Positions 1 through 9,342 of a stretch of 11,124 bases of DNA are shown here, one piece after another. Origin of the DNA: Ettlia oleoabundans (taxonomy: Eukaryota > Chlorophyta > Chlorophyceae > Chlamydomonadales); the NCBI GenBank assembly GCA_019693395.1, contig JAAMXP010001869.1:1-11124 (forward strand), written 5' to 3'. Under the pieces are notes generated by a model. The model was not told the DNA's origin. It was given only the letters and a program-made list of their open reading frames with translations, and ran no database searches. Every line of letters begins with the position of its first letter. The first letter of the stretch is position 1. The position numbers and the translations under genes are program-made.

Positions 1-37
1 CCCCCACCCCACACACACTTTTCCCCCTCTTGCTCAC

Positions 38-1133
38 CGTGGTTGCCGGCGCCCACCATGTAGGGCGTGTGGCGGGCAAAGGGCTCGATTGACTCCATAA
101 ACGTGTCCCAGATCTGTTCGAATGAATGATAGAGAAAAAAACTTAAGGCATGACTCGCGTAGTATTGTGGAATGGAAATTTGACTTGAAGCTAGCACAAA
201 ATGACTGCGTGTGGTCGGGCTCATGAACCCCTCGCGCCGCTGTTTGTGCAACATTTGAGGCGGGATAGAGGAGAGCGAGCAAGCAAACAGCATATATAGA
301 ACTCTGAGTGCATGCAAGTAAAAGAAGCATAATCTCGCAAGGAAAGTGACTGGCTTGGCCTCTAACAGGGCAGCATACAAGCTGCGTTGAACCCAGTCGC
401 ACACAGGGAGCAAGCGCACCTCGTCCCGCCCGTTTGCGTAGGAAATATCGCCGATGTGCAATATCAACTCCGCACCGTCCTCCACCTCCCCAGCCAACTG
501 CTCCACCGTGCGAGAGGCGCTGCAAGTGGTGTGGTGTGGTGTGGTGCGGTGTGGTGTGGGAATAAGGGGTGTGTGAGAGGGTGGGGTGGGAAGTAGGTGA
601 ACTGGTGCATGAAGCGACACCATCCTTCAGGCGGGCAGAAATGCACACAAGAGTCTTTGCTTTCTTGTGCTTCAACTCCGTGTTGTCTCCAGACAATTCC
701 AAAATCACGAGTTGTACCCCACAGCGCCACACCGCACTACACCAAACCCACCCCATCCCCACCGGCATGCAGCACAGCACAGCACAGCACAGCACAGCAC
801 AGCACAGCACCCACAACTTCGCACCCTGGGAACTTTTGTTCAAAACGCAACAACAATTGCGACCCACAGAGTCGTAGCACATCCCAGCACGGCACACAGA
901 ACCACAGCACAGCACCACAACTGCGCACCCTGGAGACTTGGCCTCTCTGTGCTCAGACTCCCCCATGTCTCCAAACACCAGGAACCGGAAGCGGTGGGTG
1001 GGTCCAGTGTGCACCGGCGCTGTAAACTCCACCACTCTTCCACCCTCAATCTGCGGATGCAGTGGAAGAAAGATGAGCGCCAGACGTGTTTTGGTGAGTG
1101 ATTGGTGAATTAACTTGTGCATTTAGCTCGTAT

Positions 1134-1230
<97 letters not shown>

Positions 1231-2431
1231 AAGCAAGGTGAGTGCACCACCCACCCAGCCATGCACCCACCCACCCCATACCCACACCCACCTGGTAAAA
1301 GTGGCGTTCACCCGGCTGCAGCCCCGTGAGAACCGCTGTGTGGAGGTAGTTGGGCCCAAAGTGGAAGCTGCGGGCTGGTGCTGAACACATATCTTCCCAG
1401 CTGTAGCTGTGCTGCCTGCCGTGGTGGGCGGTGAGGAAGGAGGGGTCCATGGGGGTGGTTGATAGCGCTGTGGCGGGGCCGGAAGTGACGCCGGAGGGGC
1501 AGCTGCAGCAGCGGAGTGGCAAGATCGTGGCACAGCACAGCCTTGAGTATGCACGGGTTTACACAGGCTGACAATGCAGGGCAGGGGGGCGGGGTAGGTG
1601 CTGGAGCTTGAATGTGGGAAGCGAAATGTATTGCTGCACAACTGACTTGCAGTGCAGGAATACCCATGTTCACTCTCCGGCCACCTATTGAGGTGTACTG
1701 AGGAGAAACAACTGAATTTTTGTTCTATAATAGACGCGTGTAAACTTTACGGGACGGAATTGTTTGCTAACAACTTACAGCGGTACAAATAAGCGTGACG
1801 GCTGGTACGACTTGCTGATCGATCAACAGCCGTTGGTCGCAGGAGAAAAAGGCAGCTAGGCTATCAACCACGTGACAGGTGGCCTCACCTGCTGCCCTCG
1901 GTCTTCCAACTGACTCGAAGCTCAGTTGGGTTGCCAGTCAAGCCCACATGCACCTGCACCGTGGGCAGCACCCAACGGAGCAGGAAGAGTTATAGGGAAG
2001 TGCAAGCAGATCAGACGAGAAGCGGGCTTGAATCCCATGTGGGTGCTGGGCCAAGTGGGTTGCATCAGGGGAGGAAATGCCTGCTGAGCGGCAGGCCTAG
2101 GAGGGGCAGCTCGTCCCCAAGCGGCGGCGGTGGAGGGATCGCACTGGCAAGGCTGGCCCGCACGATGCGACGTGATCTAGCAGCAGCAGTCATCTCGGAG
2201 CGTCGCCGTGCGATATGGGTGTCAATCGACGGAGAGCGAGCAGCAAACCAGCGACAAGGTTCAAACGCCATTGCGGCATGGCTACTCAACCCCCTACGGT
2301 CTCTTCTTGAACATGTGCACCTGTTGTGGGGTGCATGGCCCTCTTTCGATGTCTGGATCCGCCCTCAGTGGCACAAAGCAGCCGCTCAGCGCCAGCGCCA
2401 CCAGCACGACGCTCGCGAGGCGCTCTGGCAT
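38..2431 (-). CDS. Purple acid phosphatase (secreted metallophosphoesterase), N-terminal part, six exons, 3' end outside window
   Basis: Proposed exons in order: 2431-2321, 1953-1889, 1502-1292, 1050-929, 519-420 and 113-38. All have GT-AG junctions with matching phase and encode 228 residues before the window ends. Residues 1-25 (MPERLASVVLVALALSGCFV onward) form a signal peptide. CTPQQ joined to VHVGLTGNPTELRVSW (about 33-53) is the start of the fibronectin-III-like N-domain of plant-type PAPs. SYSWEDMC and the stretch ending LQPGERHFYQ (exon 3) are also typical. The catalytic domain starts with FLVFGDMG (D157), then HIGDISY (D194, Y197), then YMVGAGNH (N227, H228). These are the first three of the five metal-ligand blocks; the VxxH and GHxH blocks must lie to the left of the window. 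By family, the enzyme hydrolyses phosphate esters at a binuclear Fe(III)-metal centre, usually outside the cell or in vacuoles, often for phosphate scavenging. The start is the only in-frame ATG before the signal peptide (context GCGCCATGCC). Exact substrate is unknown. Confidence 0.92.
524..559. repeat. TGGTG-type pentanucleotide tract at a phosphatase acceptor
   Basis: Degenerate (TGGTG)n on the plus strand. Read on the minus strand it is the CCACA-rich pyrimidine-biased tract immediately before the ACTTGCAG acceptor of phosphatase exon 5 (exon begins at 519). A simple repeat thus supplies the polypyrimidine-like tract, so its length could affect splicing. Confidence 0.7.
655..700 (-). pseudogene. 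Decayed intronic copy of the GDxG-encoding phosphatase exon
   Basis: Inside the intron between phosphatase exons 4 and 5 (928-520), the minus strand reads GDNTELKHKKAK in the same frame as exon 4, which reads GDMGESEHREAK at about 974-937. By hand count, about 28 of 42 bases match without gaps and the codon register is kept. The copy keeps Gly-Asp but has lost the second glycine of GDxG, and it has no clear donor (GTGTGC at the matching place). It most likely arose by tandem duplication of the exon end and then decayed. A mutually exclusive exon is possible but less likely, because a metal-site residue block is altered. Chance similarity is not excluded. Confidence 0.45.
771..810. repeat. (AGCAC)8 pentanucleotide microsatellite
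   Basis: Eight uninterrupted AGCAC units in the phosphatase exon 4-5 intron. A degenerate relative follows at about 876-914. The two AGCAC-rich stretches flank the copies of the donor-containing direct repeat. Confidence 0.9.
811..938. repeat. 24-nt direct repeat duplicating a 5' splice site (copies 811-834 and 915-938)
   Basis: The two copies match at 21 of 24 positions by hand count and are offset by 104 nt. The 915-938 copy spans the end of phosphatase exon 4 and its donor (exon ends 929, GTGCGCAG follows on the minus strand). The 811-834 copy lies inside the intron and carries an intact competing donor, GTGCGAAG, at 824. Tandem duplication across the exon-intron border is the simplest explanation. 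Confidence 0.8.
1135..1230. repeat. (GCAA)24 tetranucleotide microsatellite
   Basis: Twenty-four uninterrupted GCAA units (96 nt) in the intron between phosphatase exons 3 and 4 (1291-1051). On the transcribed strand it reads TTGC. Because its period in reading frames is 12 nt, it is open in several frames (KQAS or LLAC runs), which creates spurious open frames; the flanking splice sites show it is intronic. Confidence 0.97.
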
Positions 2432-4362
2432 GGCGCACTTAACAATTGTTTGATATGGCAGTGGCGATTGCCGCTTGAATGGGGGCGAAGCCTGCTGCTG
2501 TTGGATTTGCCCGGCCAACTCGGGCGGGAGGTCTGGACGGAATAGGAAGAGTGTTTGGGAAGCAGAAAATCACGACAGAATGATAATAATGTATAAGTCA
2601 AAGCTAATAAAACGGCCGGACATCTCAGGGTATATGCTGCCGCCGCCTACCTGCCGCCTGGCGGCCTCTTGCCTTTTTACTGGGCAGCTTAAGAGTCCTG
2701 TGGCACAATGCTCTAGTTTACGAGAGGATGTGGCAAGCATGTTGTTTCCCAAAAAGGAGAGAAATTTGTGAATTGTATGAGCACAGGGCTGCTACAGCAG
2801 CTGAAGAGGAGGCGTTAAAGCCCGCTCCGCTGCCCACCAAACGCCTGCTGCCCGTTACTGGCCAAGCTCGCGATCGCGCTAGGTCAGCTGCAGTGCAATC
2901 AGTCGGCCACCCTGGCAAGCGACGCGTATTGCAGAACTCAAGTGTAGGCGTGCAACAGAAAGGGCGCGAACCGCCATTAAAGGTGTTCCCTGGTGGGAGT
3001 TGGTTGGAGGTAGTTAGGAGGGATGGTGACGCGACCATGTGGCAATGCTTGGGTGTTGCTGGGTGCTGGCGGGCAGGCAAGCTGAAGCGTATCGAGGGAC
3101 TTGACGCAGGGTAATAGGCGGATTGGGTTCCGACTGGGCCTAGCAACAGTACAGGGTCATGGTTGCATTGCAAAATTGCAGAAGAGCGTTGCAAGCGCGT
3201 CGAGGGGGTGGGTGGATGAGTGAGATGCCAGTAATCTGACAGTGGTTGGGTATACCGAGGGAGCAGAGTGCAATGCAGCTCGGCTCGGTTGCTACGTAGG
3301 GAGAGGGAGGCCCCTGGGAAAAAAGGGAGGACTACAGACGTGTATGTGTATTGTGCATGGGAACGAGACAAGTACAGCGCAAAAGCAAGAGCCGGGCATG
3401 CCAGACATTGAGTGGCAGCGCTGGCCTAGTGGTGGTTGAGGACGAGGACGGGGGTGGGGGCCAATCCTCTAACGACGCTTGTAACCCGCTGTTAAGCATT
3501 GCGCGCGTCACCAATATGTGTCATGATGAACACCAGGTGAGGTGTTCACCTTAGTAGGACTAGTTTGGGAGGAACTAGCTTGGGACGGGAGGGAGGACAC
3601 GCTGATGTGTGCGTGCATGTGTGGGTATAGAGTCAAGTCAGGGCAGGGGCGCAAGCGGCAGGGAGCTAGAGTGAAGTGCATGTGTGCTTGTTGCAGCAGT
3701 GAGCGATAGCTAGAGGGCATAGCATCGGCAGCATCAGCGGCAGCAAATGGATAGATCGGATGGCAAGGGGCAATGGGGTGCAAAACAATTGTGGGCCCAG
3801 GGCAGGCAAAAGCAGGACAGGGTAAACAAAGCACAGGAATCAGGAAATTGAGGCAAGCAGGATGTGTCCCGGAAAAGAAAGTAAGCAGCAGCCAAAGCAG
3901 CACTTTGGGAGCAGCGGGGAGACGCGCTGTACATTAGAAGAAAACAGGCCGCAAAGGGAGCGAGAAGATCAAGTGATGTATCAGCTTGATTACGCGCTTG
4001 CCGCACTTTATGCGTTGCTACAGGGGGGCAGGTGAGGAGCGGGAGCGCTTGGGCAAAGTTGATACCCCACAGTAAGCATGATACCACACACCCAGCGTAG
4101 GACAAGATGGATGCACCTAAAAGGCAGTGTGCCTCCACTCATCCACCCAGTATCGGTTCAGGAAAGGCCGGCTCGCAGCGCCCCATGCCTGCAGCAAATC
4201 CAGGTGGGAGCAAAGTTAGGGTAAGCGGCATTTAATACCGACGCCAGGGCTGGCAGGGTGGTGCAAGAATCTGGTGCCCGTTCAATTCTTCCCACACAAC
4301 CTCACATGCACGATGCTACACCGGCATACCACTGCTGATGGTATACAAACATGAGCTAAATT
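2432..4362. other. Intergenic region between the KH-gene stop and the phosphatase start
   Basis: About 1.9 kb that should hold the KH-gene 3' UTR (right side) and the phosphatase 5' UTR and promoter (left side). No recognisable coding exon, RNA gene or transposon was seen. The open frames present, including a 217-residue one on the minus strand at 3371-2718, have no motif, no plausible splicing and low-complexity composition. An AT-rich island at about 2578-2612 lies 150-180 nt upstream of the phosphatase ATG and could include core promoter elements, but no clear TATA box can be named. The usual algal TGTAA polyadenylation signal was not found on the minus strand by eye. Confidence 0.6.
3527..3585. 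repeat. Small hairpin plus 14-nt tandem repeat
   Basis: TGAACACC and GGTGTTCA (3527-3534 and 3541-3548) form an 8-bp stem around a 6-nt loop. It is followed by two near-identical tandem units, GGACTAGTTTGGGA (3557-3570) and GGAACTAGCTTGGGA (3571-3585). This could be 3' UTR structure of the KH gene or mean nothing. Confidence 0.4.
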
Positions 4363-7300
4363 TCACTGCAAACCAGCTGTAAAACCCTTGCAAGAGGCAG
4401 GACAGGCGGGGGAAAGCGGTGGTGATGTGGCGGCAGGAGCGGCAGAAAACTGGCGGTGATGTGGCGGCAGCAGCTCACTGAGGAAAGCATTGGCCATGGT
4501 GTGCGCGGCATGGCACTGCTCCGGCTGCCCTGCAACCATCAGCACCCGCCCACCTCCTTCGCTCTCCTACACACAACTCATGCTTGATAACTTCATTATC
4601 ACCGCCACATGCGCAGAATATTGCGGCACCTTGCAGGCAAACTATATCGATTGGACAGGCAATGCACAGCCCACATTCCACATGCGAGAGGCCAAAGGAA
4701 AGCTGATGCACTAACGGCAGCAGCAACTCGCAATTCTACCCACTAAGCAGTGACACATGGGTGTGCGGATGTGCGGATTGGCGCAGGCGCTGCCAGCCCC
4801 GCTCACCCCTTGCAGCTGCACTCGGGCGCCGCTCATGCTCCTAATCTGCGCAATGTGCGCCCCTCCCTTGCCCAGCACCGCACCAACCTGCAACACCCCA
4901 CCGCACAGCCATGTGCGAGCGAGCGAGCGAATAGGCAGGCAAGCAGGCAAGCAATAAAACCTGATATATTATATGGGTTCACAGGTAAAACTTTCCCCTA
5001 AATTATGAAACTTGACCCTAGATTGACACAGGTGACTGCTTGGGGCAGCCGACCTTTACCCCAGCGTGGCAGCCCCCGGCTGCCTGCCTCTGTTACCCGC
5101 CAGCAGCTCAAAACAGCTGCCTGCCGCTGATATTCACCGGCAGCTCAACCTGAGCTCAAACAAGTCAGTCAGCAAGCAAGCCAGTCCATCCTGCCCCATT
5201 CAGCCTGCCAGCCCACCTGCGCGTTGTCCAGGCGGTAGATGTAGGTGACGCCTCGCTGCTGCATCGGTGGCGGCGGCGGCGGCCCCAGCGGCGGGCCCAG
5301 AATGACCCCCGGGGGTAGCATCACCGACTGCTGGTGGTGCTGCTGCTGAGCGCTGTGCATGCCGTTGACCATAAGGAAGCTGGGCTGAGCTGGACTGCTT
5401 AAGCTGCTGGGCAAGTGCAGGCCCAGAATCCCTGCAGCCAGCAAGCAGCCAGGAGCCAGCGGGCAAGGCCAGGCAATGTCCACATCAGGTCAGCATAGAA
5501 TGGCAACATGCAAGCGAGCTAACAAGGCAGGAAATTGAGCAAGCAACCAGGACTTGGGAAAGCATTCAAAGCATCCAATGCATTCTATACTCAAACATGG
5601 AGGCTACAGCATCAGGAGCTAAGCACTGGGCACATCCTGGCGAATAGGCATGTCATGCATGCTGTGCAGCATCGCCACTGCCACAGCTCAGCACAGCTTG
5701 CAAAGGTTGTGGCTTGATGAGCGACGTCCAAGCCAATCAAGGCTCTTAGGGAGGCGCCACCATTGACGCTAATTTAGTTGCCTGCTGCTAGGCTGCCAGG
5801 GTGGTACACACCCACAAACCCACACCCGCCCACCTGGGGAGGGGGGAGACATCACGCCTCCAGCTGTCGGTGACACAGGCACGGCCGGCATGGAATGCTG
5901 CTGCTGCAACATGGCAGCCGTCGCAGCCGCTGCCGCTCCCCCCAGCTGTTGCTGCTGCAGCGCCAGTAGCTTCCTTATCTGCCAGCCACGCAGCAGCGTG
6001 GCCACCCCTCGAAGTGCCGCCACACACTGCTGCACGCTACCGTCCACCTGAATCACCTCCTCGCCGCCGCCGCCGCCGCTGCCGTTGGCCAAGCCGCCGC
6101 CGTTGCTGCTGCCCAGCCCGTTGCTGCTCATGCTGCCCAACTCAACTGCACACATAGAGATTGAGAAAGCCAAGGCGAGGTGTATAACACTCCGACGCTC
6201 CGCATGACAACACACTCATACAAGAAGGACGGCGCCACACTAAATACAACTACCGTAACTTTGCTTGAGCTTAGCAAACTCTGCAAAATAGCCGTGTATA
6301 GGAGATTGCCGCAATTGCAGCCCGGCATGCACATGCCAGGCAGCCAGCACACAGCCAGCCAGCACACAGCCAGTGTCATAACCACGCCACTCTCACCGTC
6401 GAAATCGTCGCCGCCAAGACCGCCGCCATATGTGGGGGGCACCGGATCTGTGGACAGCACCTTGATGCTGGCCCCTGTCTCCTGCCGCAGCTGGCTCACT
6501 GTGGCCCCTCGCTTGCCCAGCACCATGCCCACACTAGATTGTGCCGTCAGCAGGCGCACACGCTGGGGCATGCTGGGGTTGTCGTCTGCAGACAGGCATG
6601 CAGCCAGACAGGCATACGCAGCACTAGGTATGCTCACATTGTCCGAGCGCAGGAGGCACATGAATCGCTGTAACATCTCGCAGGAGCATAAAGCACAGCG
6701 AATCCGGACTATACAGCCCGAAGGCACCCCGGGTAGCGGCACCCAGCTGTCAAACGGCTAAGTGGGCGCTTGCGCTCGGCATGCATGCCGTACACAGCGT
6801 GGCACGGCGTGCCTGCTGAGAGCGCTATGACGCAGCGGATGAGCGCGTCCTGTGCGGCGCAGTACGCGCTGAGGGCGTCCTCGCTGGATGTTAGGGCGAC
6901 CACGCGCTCCTCGCTGCCGGGTGCTGGGTCAAACACCTGCCAGGGTGGAGGGGGCAGGGGGGAGGCACACGCAGGGTCAACAGCCGGTTGTGGAGGGATA
7001 TAGCCGAAGGGAGAGTGGAAGAGACTGATAAGAGGATGGGAGGCGCCAGGCGGTTCTACCATGGTAGAACCGCCTGGCACCTCCCCTCAACCGCACGCCC
7101 TTTGCCACCTTTTTGAACCACTGGGGCAGCATTGGTGGTTGCTGGCTGTCGCCAGTCAAACGGCACAGGACAGCGCGCTACAGCCAGAGTCAATACGCTG
7201 TGAGCCCTGTTAAAAGGGCTGGTTGCTGAGATACCCCCTTACCCCCCACCAGACACCAGCCCCCCCAGTAGCCCGCACCTTGATGCGTGCACCCGTCTCG

Positions 7301-8901
7301 ATCCTAACCCGCCGCACATGCTCGCCGCCCTTGCCGATGATGTTGCCTGTGCGGGAGACCGGCGCCAGCAGCCGGAACGTGACCTCCACTGCCGTACCGC
7401 TGAATGGGCCTGGGCCTGGCTGCATCATGCCACCTGCTGCCATACCGGGTGGGTAGAAAGCACCAGCTGCCATGCTGGGGTGAAGGTAGGCGCCGTCGCT
7501 GTGGGGGCCTGGCCCTGGTCCCATCATAACCATCGGCATGCCAGCAGGCCCGCCGGCATAGCCTCCTAGTCCCATGCCGCCGCCGGTGCTCCCACGCGGC
7601 ACGCCGTGCCGCACATTGTGCGCCTTGATCTGTCCCGCCAGCACGCGCAGCGCAGCATGTACCGGTTCAACACTGCCTGCAACTCGCACCACCTCATCGC
7701 TCATGCAGGCGCAGGCCGGAAGCTCCGCCTTGGGCATGATGCGCAGCCCCGCGCCTGTCTTCTGCATCGTGTCTTTGATTGTGGCGCCGCCGCGCCCCAC
7801 TATGAAACCTACAATGCTGCTGTCAACCAACAACCGCACTTCTGACGGCCGTGCAGCCGGTCGCATGCTGCCCAAGGCGACACCGTTGCCGCACTGCTCA
7901 CCCACGGTGGATGGGGCGCTGCTGCCGCCGCCTAGCTGGCCGTCCACCACGCTACCGCTGCCGCTGCCTCCCCCGCCCTCCTCGCCGCCACCGCCTTGGC
8001 TGGTTGGCGATGACGTCGGCAGCGAGGATGGCGGCAGCTCCCCTCTCCGTTGTTGCTGCTGGCTGTATATGCTGCTGAAAACGGCACAGAGGGCGTCTGC
8101 GGCGCTGTTGCTGGTGTCCGCATCCACACTGCACGCATAACCCAGGCAGGAGGCAACGGCGGCGGTGGCGTGCCGGTCAGCGACAGCAGGCAGGCACTGA
8201 TCACAAGCAGATACGCTCGCGTCCACCCTTTCAGAACAGCACGCCAAGAGACAGGTCCGCAAGGACTGCACGCGAAAGAGGCCAGCAAAGCAAGACTGAC
8301 GGCGGCAACATGCGGCCGGTGCAAGGTGTCGGCGGGCGGCCTAGCAAGTACTGTGTGGAGCCTGTCAACAACAGGGAAGCTTCGACAGCATCCCGCATGC
8401 GCCACACAGCAGCTGCTTGCCTCTCCCCTATGATGTGCACTACGCGTTCGTCGCAACCCATCACTGGGTCAGCCACAGATACAGTTGCGCCGCTCTCCCG
8501 CCGGATGCGTTTGATGTTGTCCCCCTTCTGCGGCAGCAACATGGACAGTTGCATGGGGAGTGCTCTGGAGTTTCAAGTGAGGTTGTACCTTTCACTGCTG
8601 CATGCAGGCTGCAGCCGTAAGGGAGAGTGTGCTGGGTGGCACACACATGCCGCAGCGTCGTGCCTCGCCACCTACCTTGCCAATCAGGGCGGGCACCAGG
8701 GAATGGGGGCACAACAGCCGCAGCCGCAGTGCGGGCACGTCGAGCTCGTGATCGACGAAGCCCTTCATCCCGTTCTGCAGCGAGGCGCAGGGGGACGAAA
8801 GTGTTGGCGAGGATCGCGGCAGCGGGAAGAGCGGCAACTGCGCACGGCGCGCTATCGCGGGCTCTTACCAGGGGCAATGCATCTGCCGCATTCCCGTTCA
8901 T
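4363..8901 (-). CDS. Five-KH-domain RNA-binding protein (HEN4/RCF3/PCBP-like), complete, ten exons
   Basis: Proposed exons: 8901-8869, 8774-8676, 8527-8352, 8128-7279, 6936-6813, 6585-6397, 6145-5834, 5431-5217, 4887-4807 and 4566-4363. Total is 2283 nt, 760 residues, with matching phase at every join. KH1 is about 27-98 (GKKG at 43-46), KH2 200-273 (GRGG 214-217), KH3 350-427 (GKGG 368-371), KH4 436-546 (GKRG 451-454) and KH5 656-730 (GKGG 672-675). All five GxxG loops that contact single-stranded RNA or DNA are intact. Linkers are Gln-, Ala-, Gly- and Pro-rich, and a Gly/Ser/Asn insert (about 480-518) widens KH4. Five KH domains are known in plant HEN4- and RCF3-like proteins, which act in pre-mRNA processing; that role here is inferred from the family. 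The start ATG sits in AACAATGAACG and exon 1 ends in a strong donor, GTAAGA. The least certain joins are the GC donor after 6813 and the GTACTT donor after 8352. Confidence 0.92.
6341..6370. repeat. Two perfect 15-nt tandem units in a KH intron
   Basis: CAGCCAGCACACAGC occurs twice in a row (6341-6355 and 6356-6370) near the 5' end, in gene direction, of the intron 6396-6146. A small tandem duplication with no evident role. Confidence 0.85.
6586..6812 (-). other. Probable GC-AG intron of the KH gene
   Basis: After ...VIALSA (exon ending 6813) the only junction that keeps phase 1 into the KH4 exon (starting 6585) with a good consensus is TCAGCAG followed by GCACGC, a GC donor. The acceptor is CTGTCTGCAG. 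The only GT donor in that phase within the open frame is GTTTGA, a poor match. The resulting protein runs VIALSADDNPSMPQRVRLL, a sensible link between KH3 and KH4. An overlooked extra exon is the alternative. Confidence 0.6.
7038..7085. repeat. 34-nt perfect palindrome (7045-7078), extended to 48 nt with one mismatch
   Basis: GCCAGGCGGTTCTACCA is followed directly by its exact reverse complement, with no spacer and CCATGG at the centre. Six more pairs follow after one mismatched pair (7044/7079). It lies in the KH-gene intron 7278-6937. It could fold into a long hairpin in the transcript or a cruciform in DNA. No flanking target-site duplication or transposase is visible. Confidence 0.95.
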
Positions 8902-9342
8902 TGTTCCACGCCGCACCAGCGCGGCCCGCCTCTCTCAAGGCACTCCCGATGGCCGAGCTCAGGGCTGCTGCCACCGTATGCTGCACAGGCAACTGTCTGG
9001 AGGACTCGTGCAAATCTGAGCTCGCAAGTCACGCTACACTCGCCAGCCAGTCCACAACCGCTCTTGAAAAGGCGCTTTCGGAAACAGGGGATTTTTTGTC
9101 CACTGCAACACGCGCCCGCAGGTGCTCCTGGTGAGAGAATTGGCGGTCAGCGACCTTCTGGCTTCAGAAGTTGAGCGCCCTGCCGCGGTAGTGCCAGCAA
9201 GGCACACAGCTGTTCAGCTGTCACGCGGAATTGCTCAGCTTTCATACCAGCTGTACATTCATTTGCTATCGAAAGTTATATCTAGCTTTCAAGAGCACAT
9301 TGCCGCTACCTGTGTGACTTTTCCGACGTGAGCGCTGCCGCC
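8902..9342. promoter_or_regulatory. Shared upstream region of two divergent genes
   Basis: This 441-nt stretch separates the KH-gene ATG (8901, minus) from the proposed ATG of the S1-like gene (9343, plus). It should hold both 5' UTRs and promoters. Visible elements are a TATA-like GTTATATCTA near 9275, about 65 nt before the plus-strand ATG and flanked by GAAAG/CTTTC arms; a run of CAGCT/CAGCTG motifs between about 9207 and 9252; and an AT-rich stretch near 9090. Functional assignment of any motif is guesswork, and a longer first intron or a further 5' exon for either gene cannot be excluded. Confidence 0.5.

Noticed and set aside
34..1122. A 362-residue minus-strand open frame read as one protein
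   Set aside because: It joins phosphatase exon 4 with two introns through simple repeats that happen to stay open; the metal-site blocks only line up when the introns are removed.
1117..1641. Long KQAS or LLAC repeat proteins from the GCAA tract
   Set aside because: Pure microsatellite inside an intron with good splice sites on both sides; the frames have no other content.
2718..3371. 217-residue minus-strand open frame between the two minus-strand genes
   Set aside because: No recognised motif, low-complexity composition, no splice context, and a weaker overlapping plus-strand frame of the same kind; more likely a chance opening in GC-rich DNA or 3' UTR.
6777..6790. CGGCATGCATGCCG palindrome
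   Set aside because: Fourteen nucleotides built of ATGC repeats are expected now and then in this composition, and a similar GCATGCATGC stretch occurs near 10858.
7574..8140. 188-residue plus-strand open frame opposite the KH2/KH3 exon
   Set aside because: Mirror of GC-rich KH coding sequence; the minus strand encodes two clear KH domains here.
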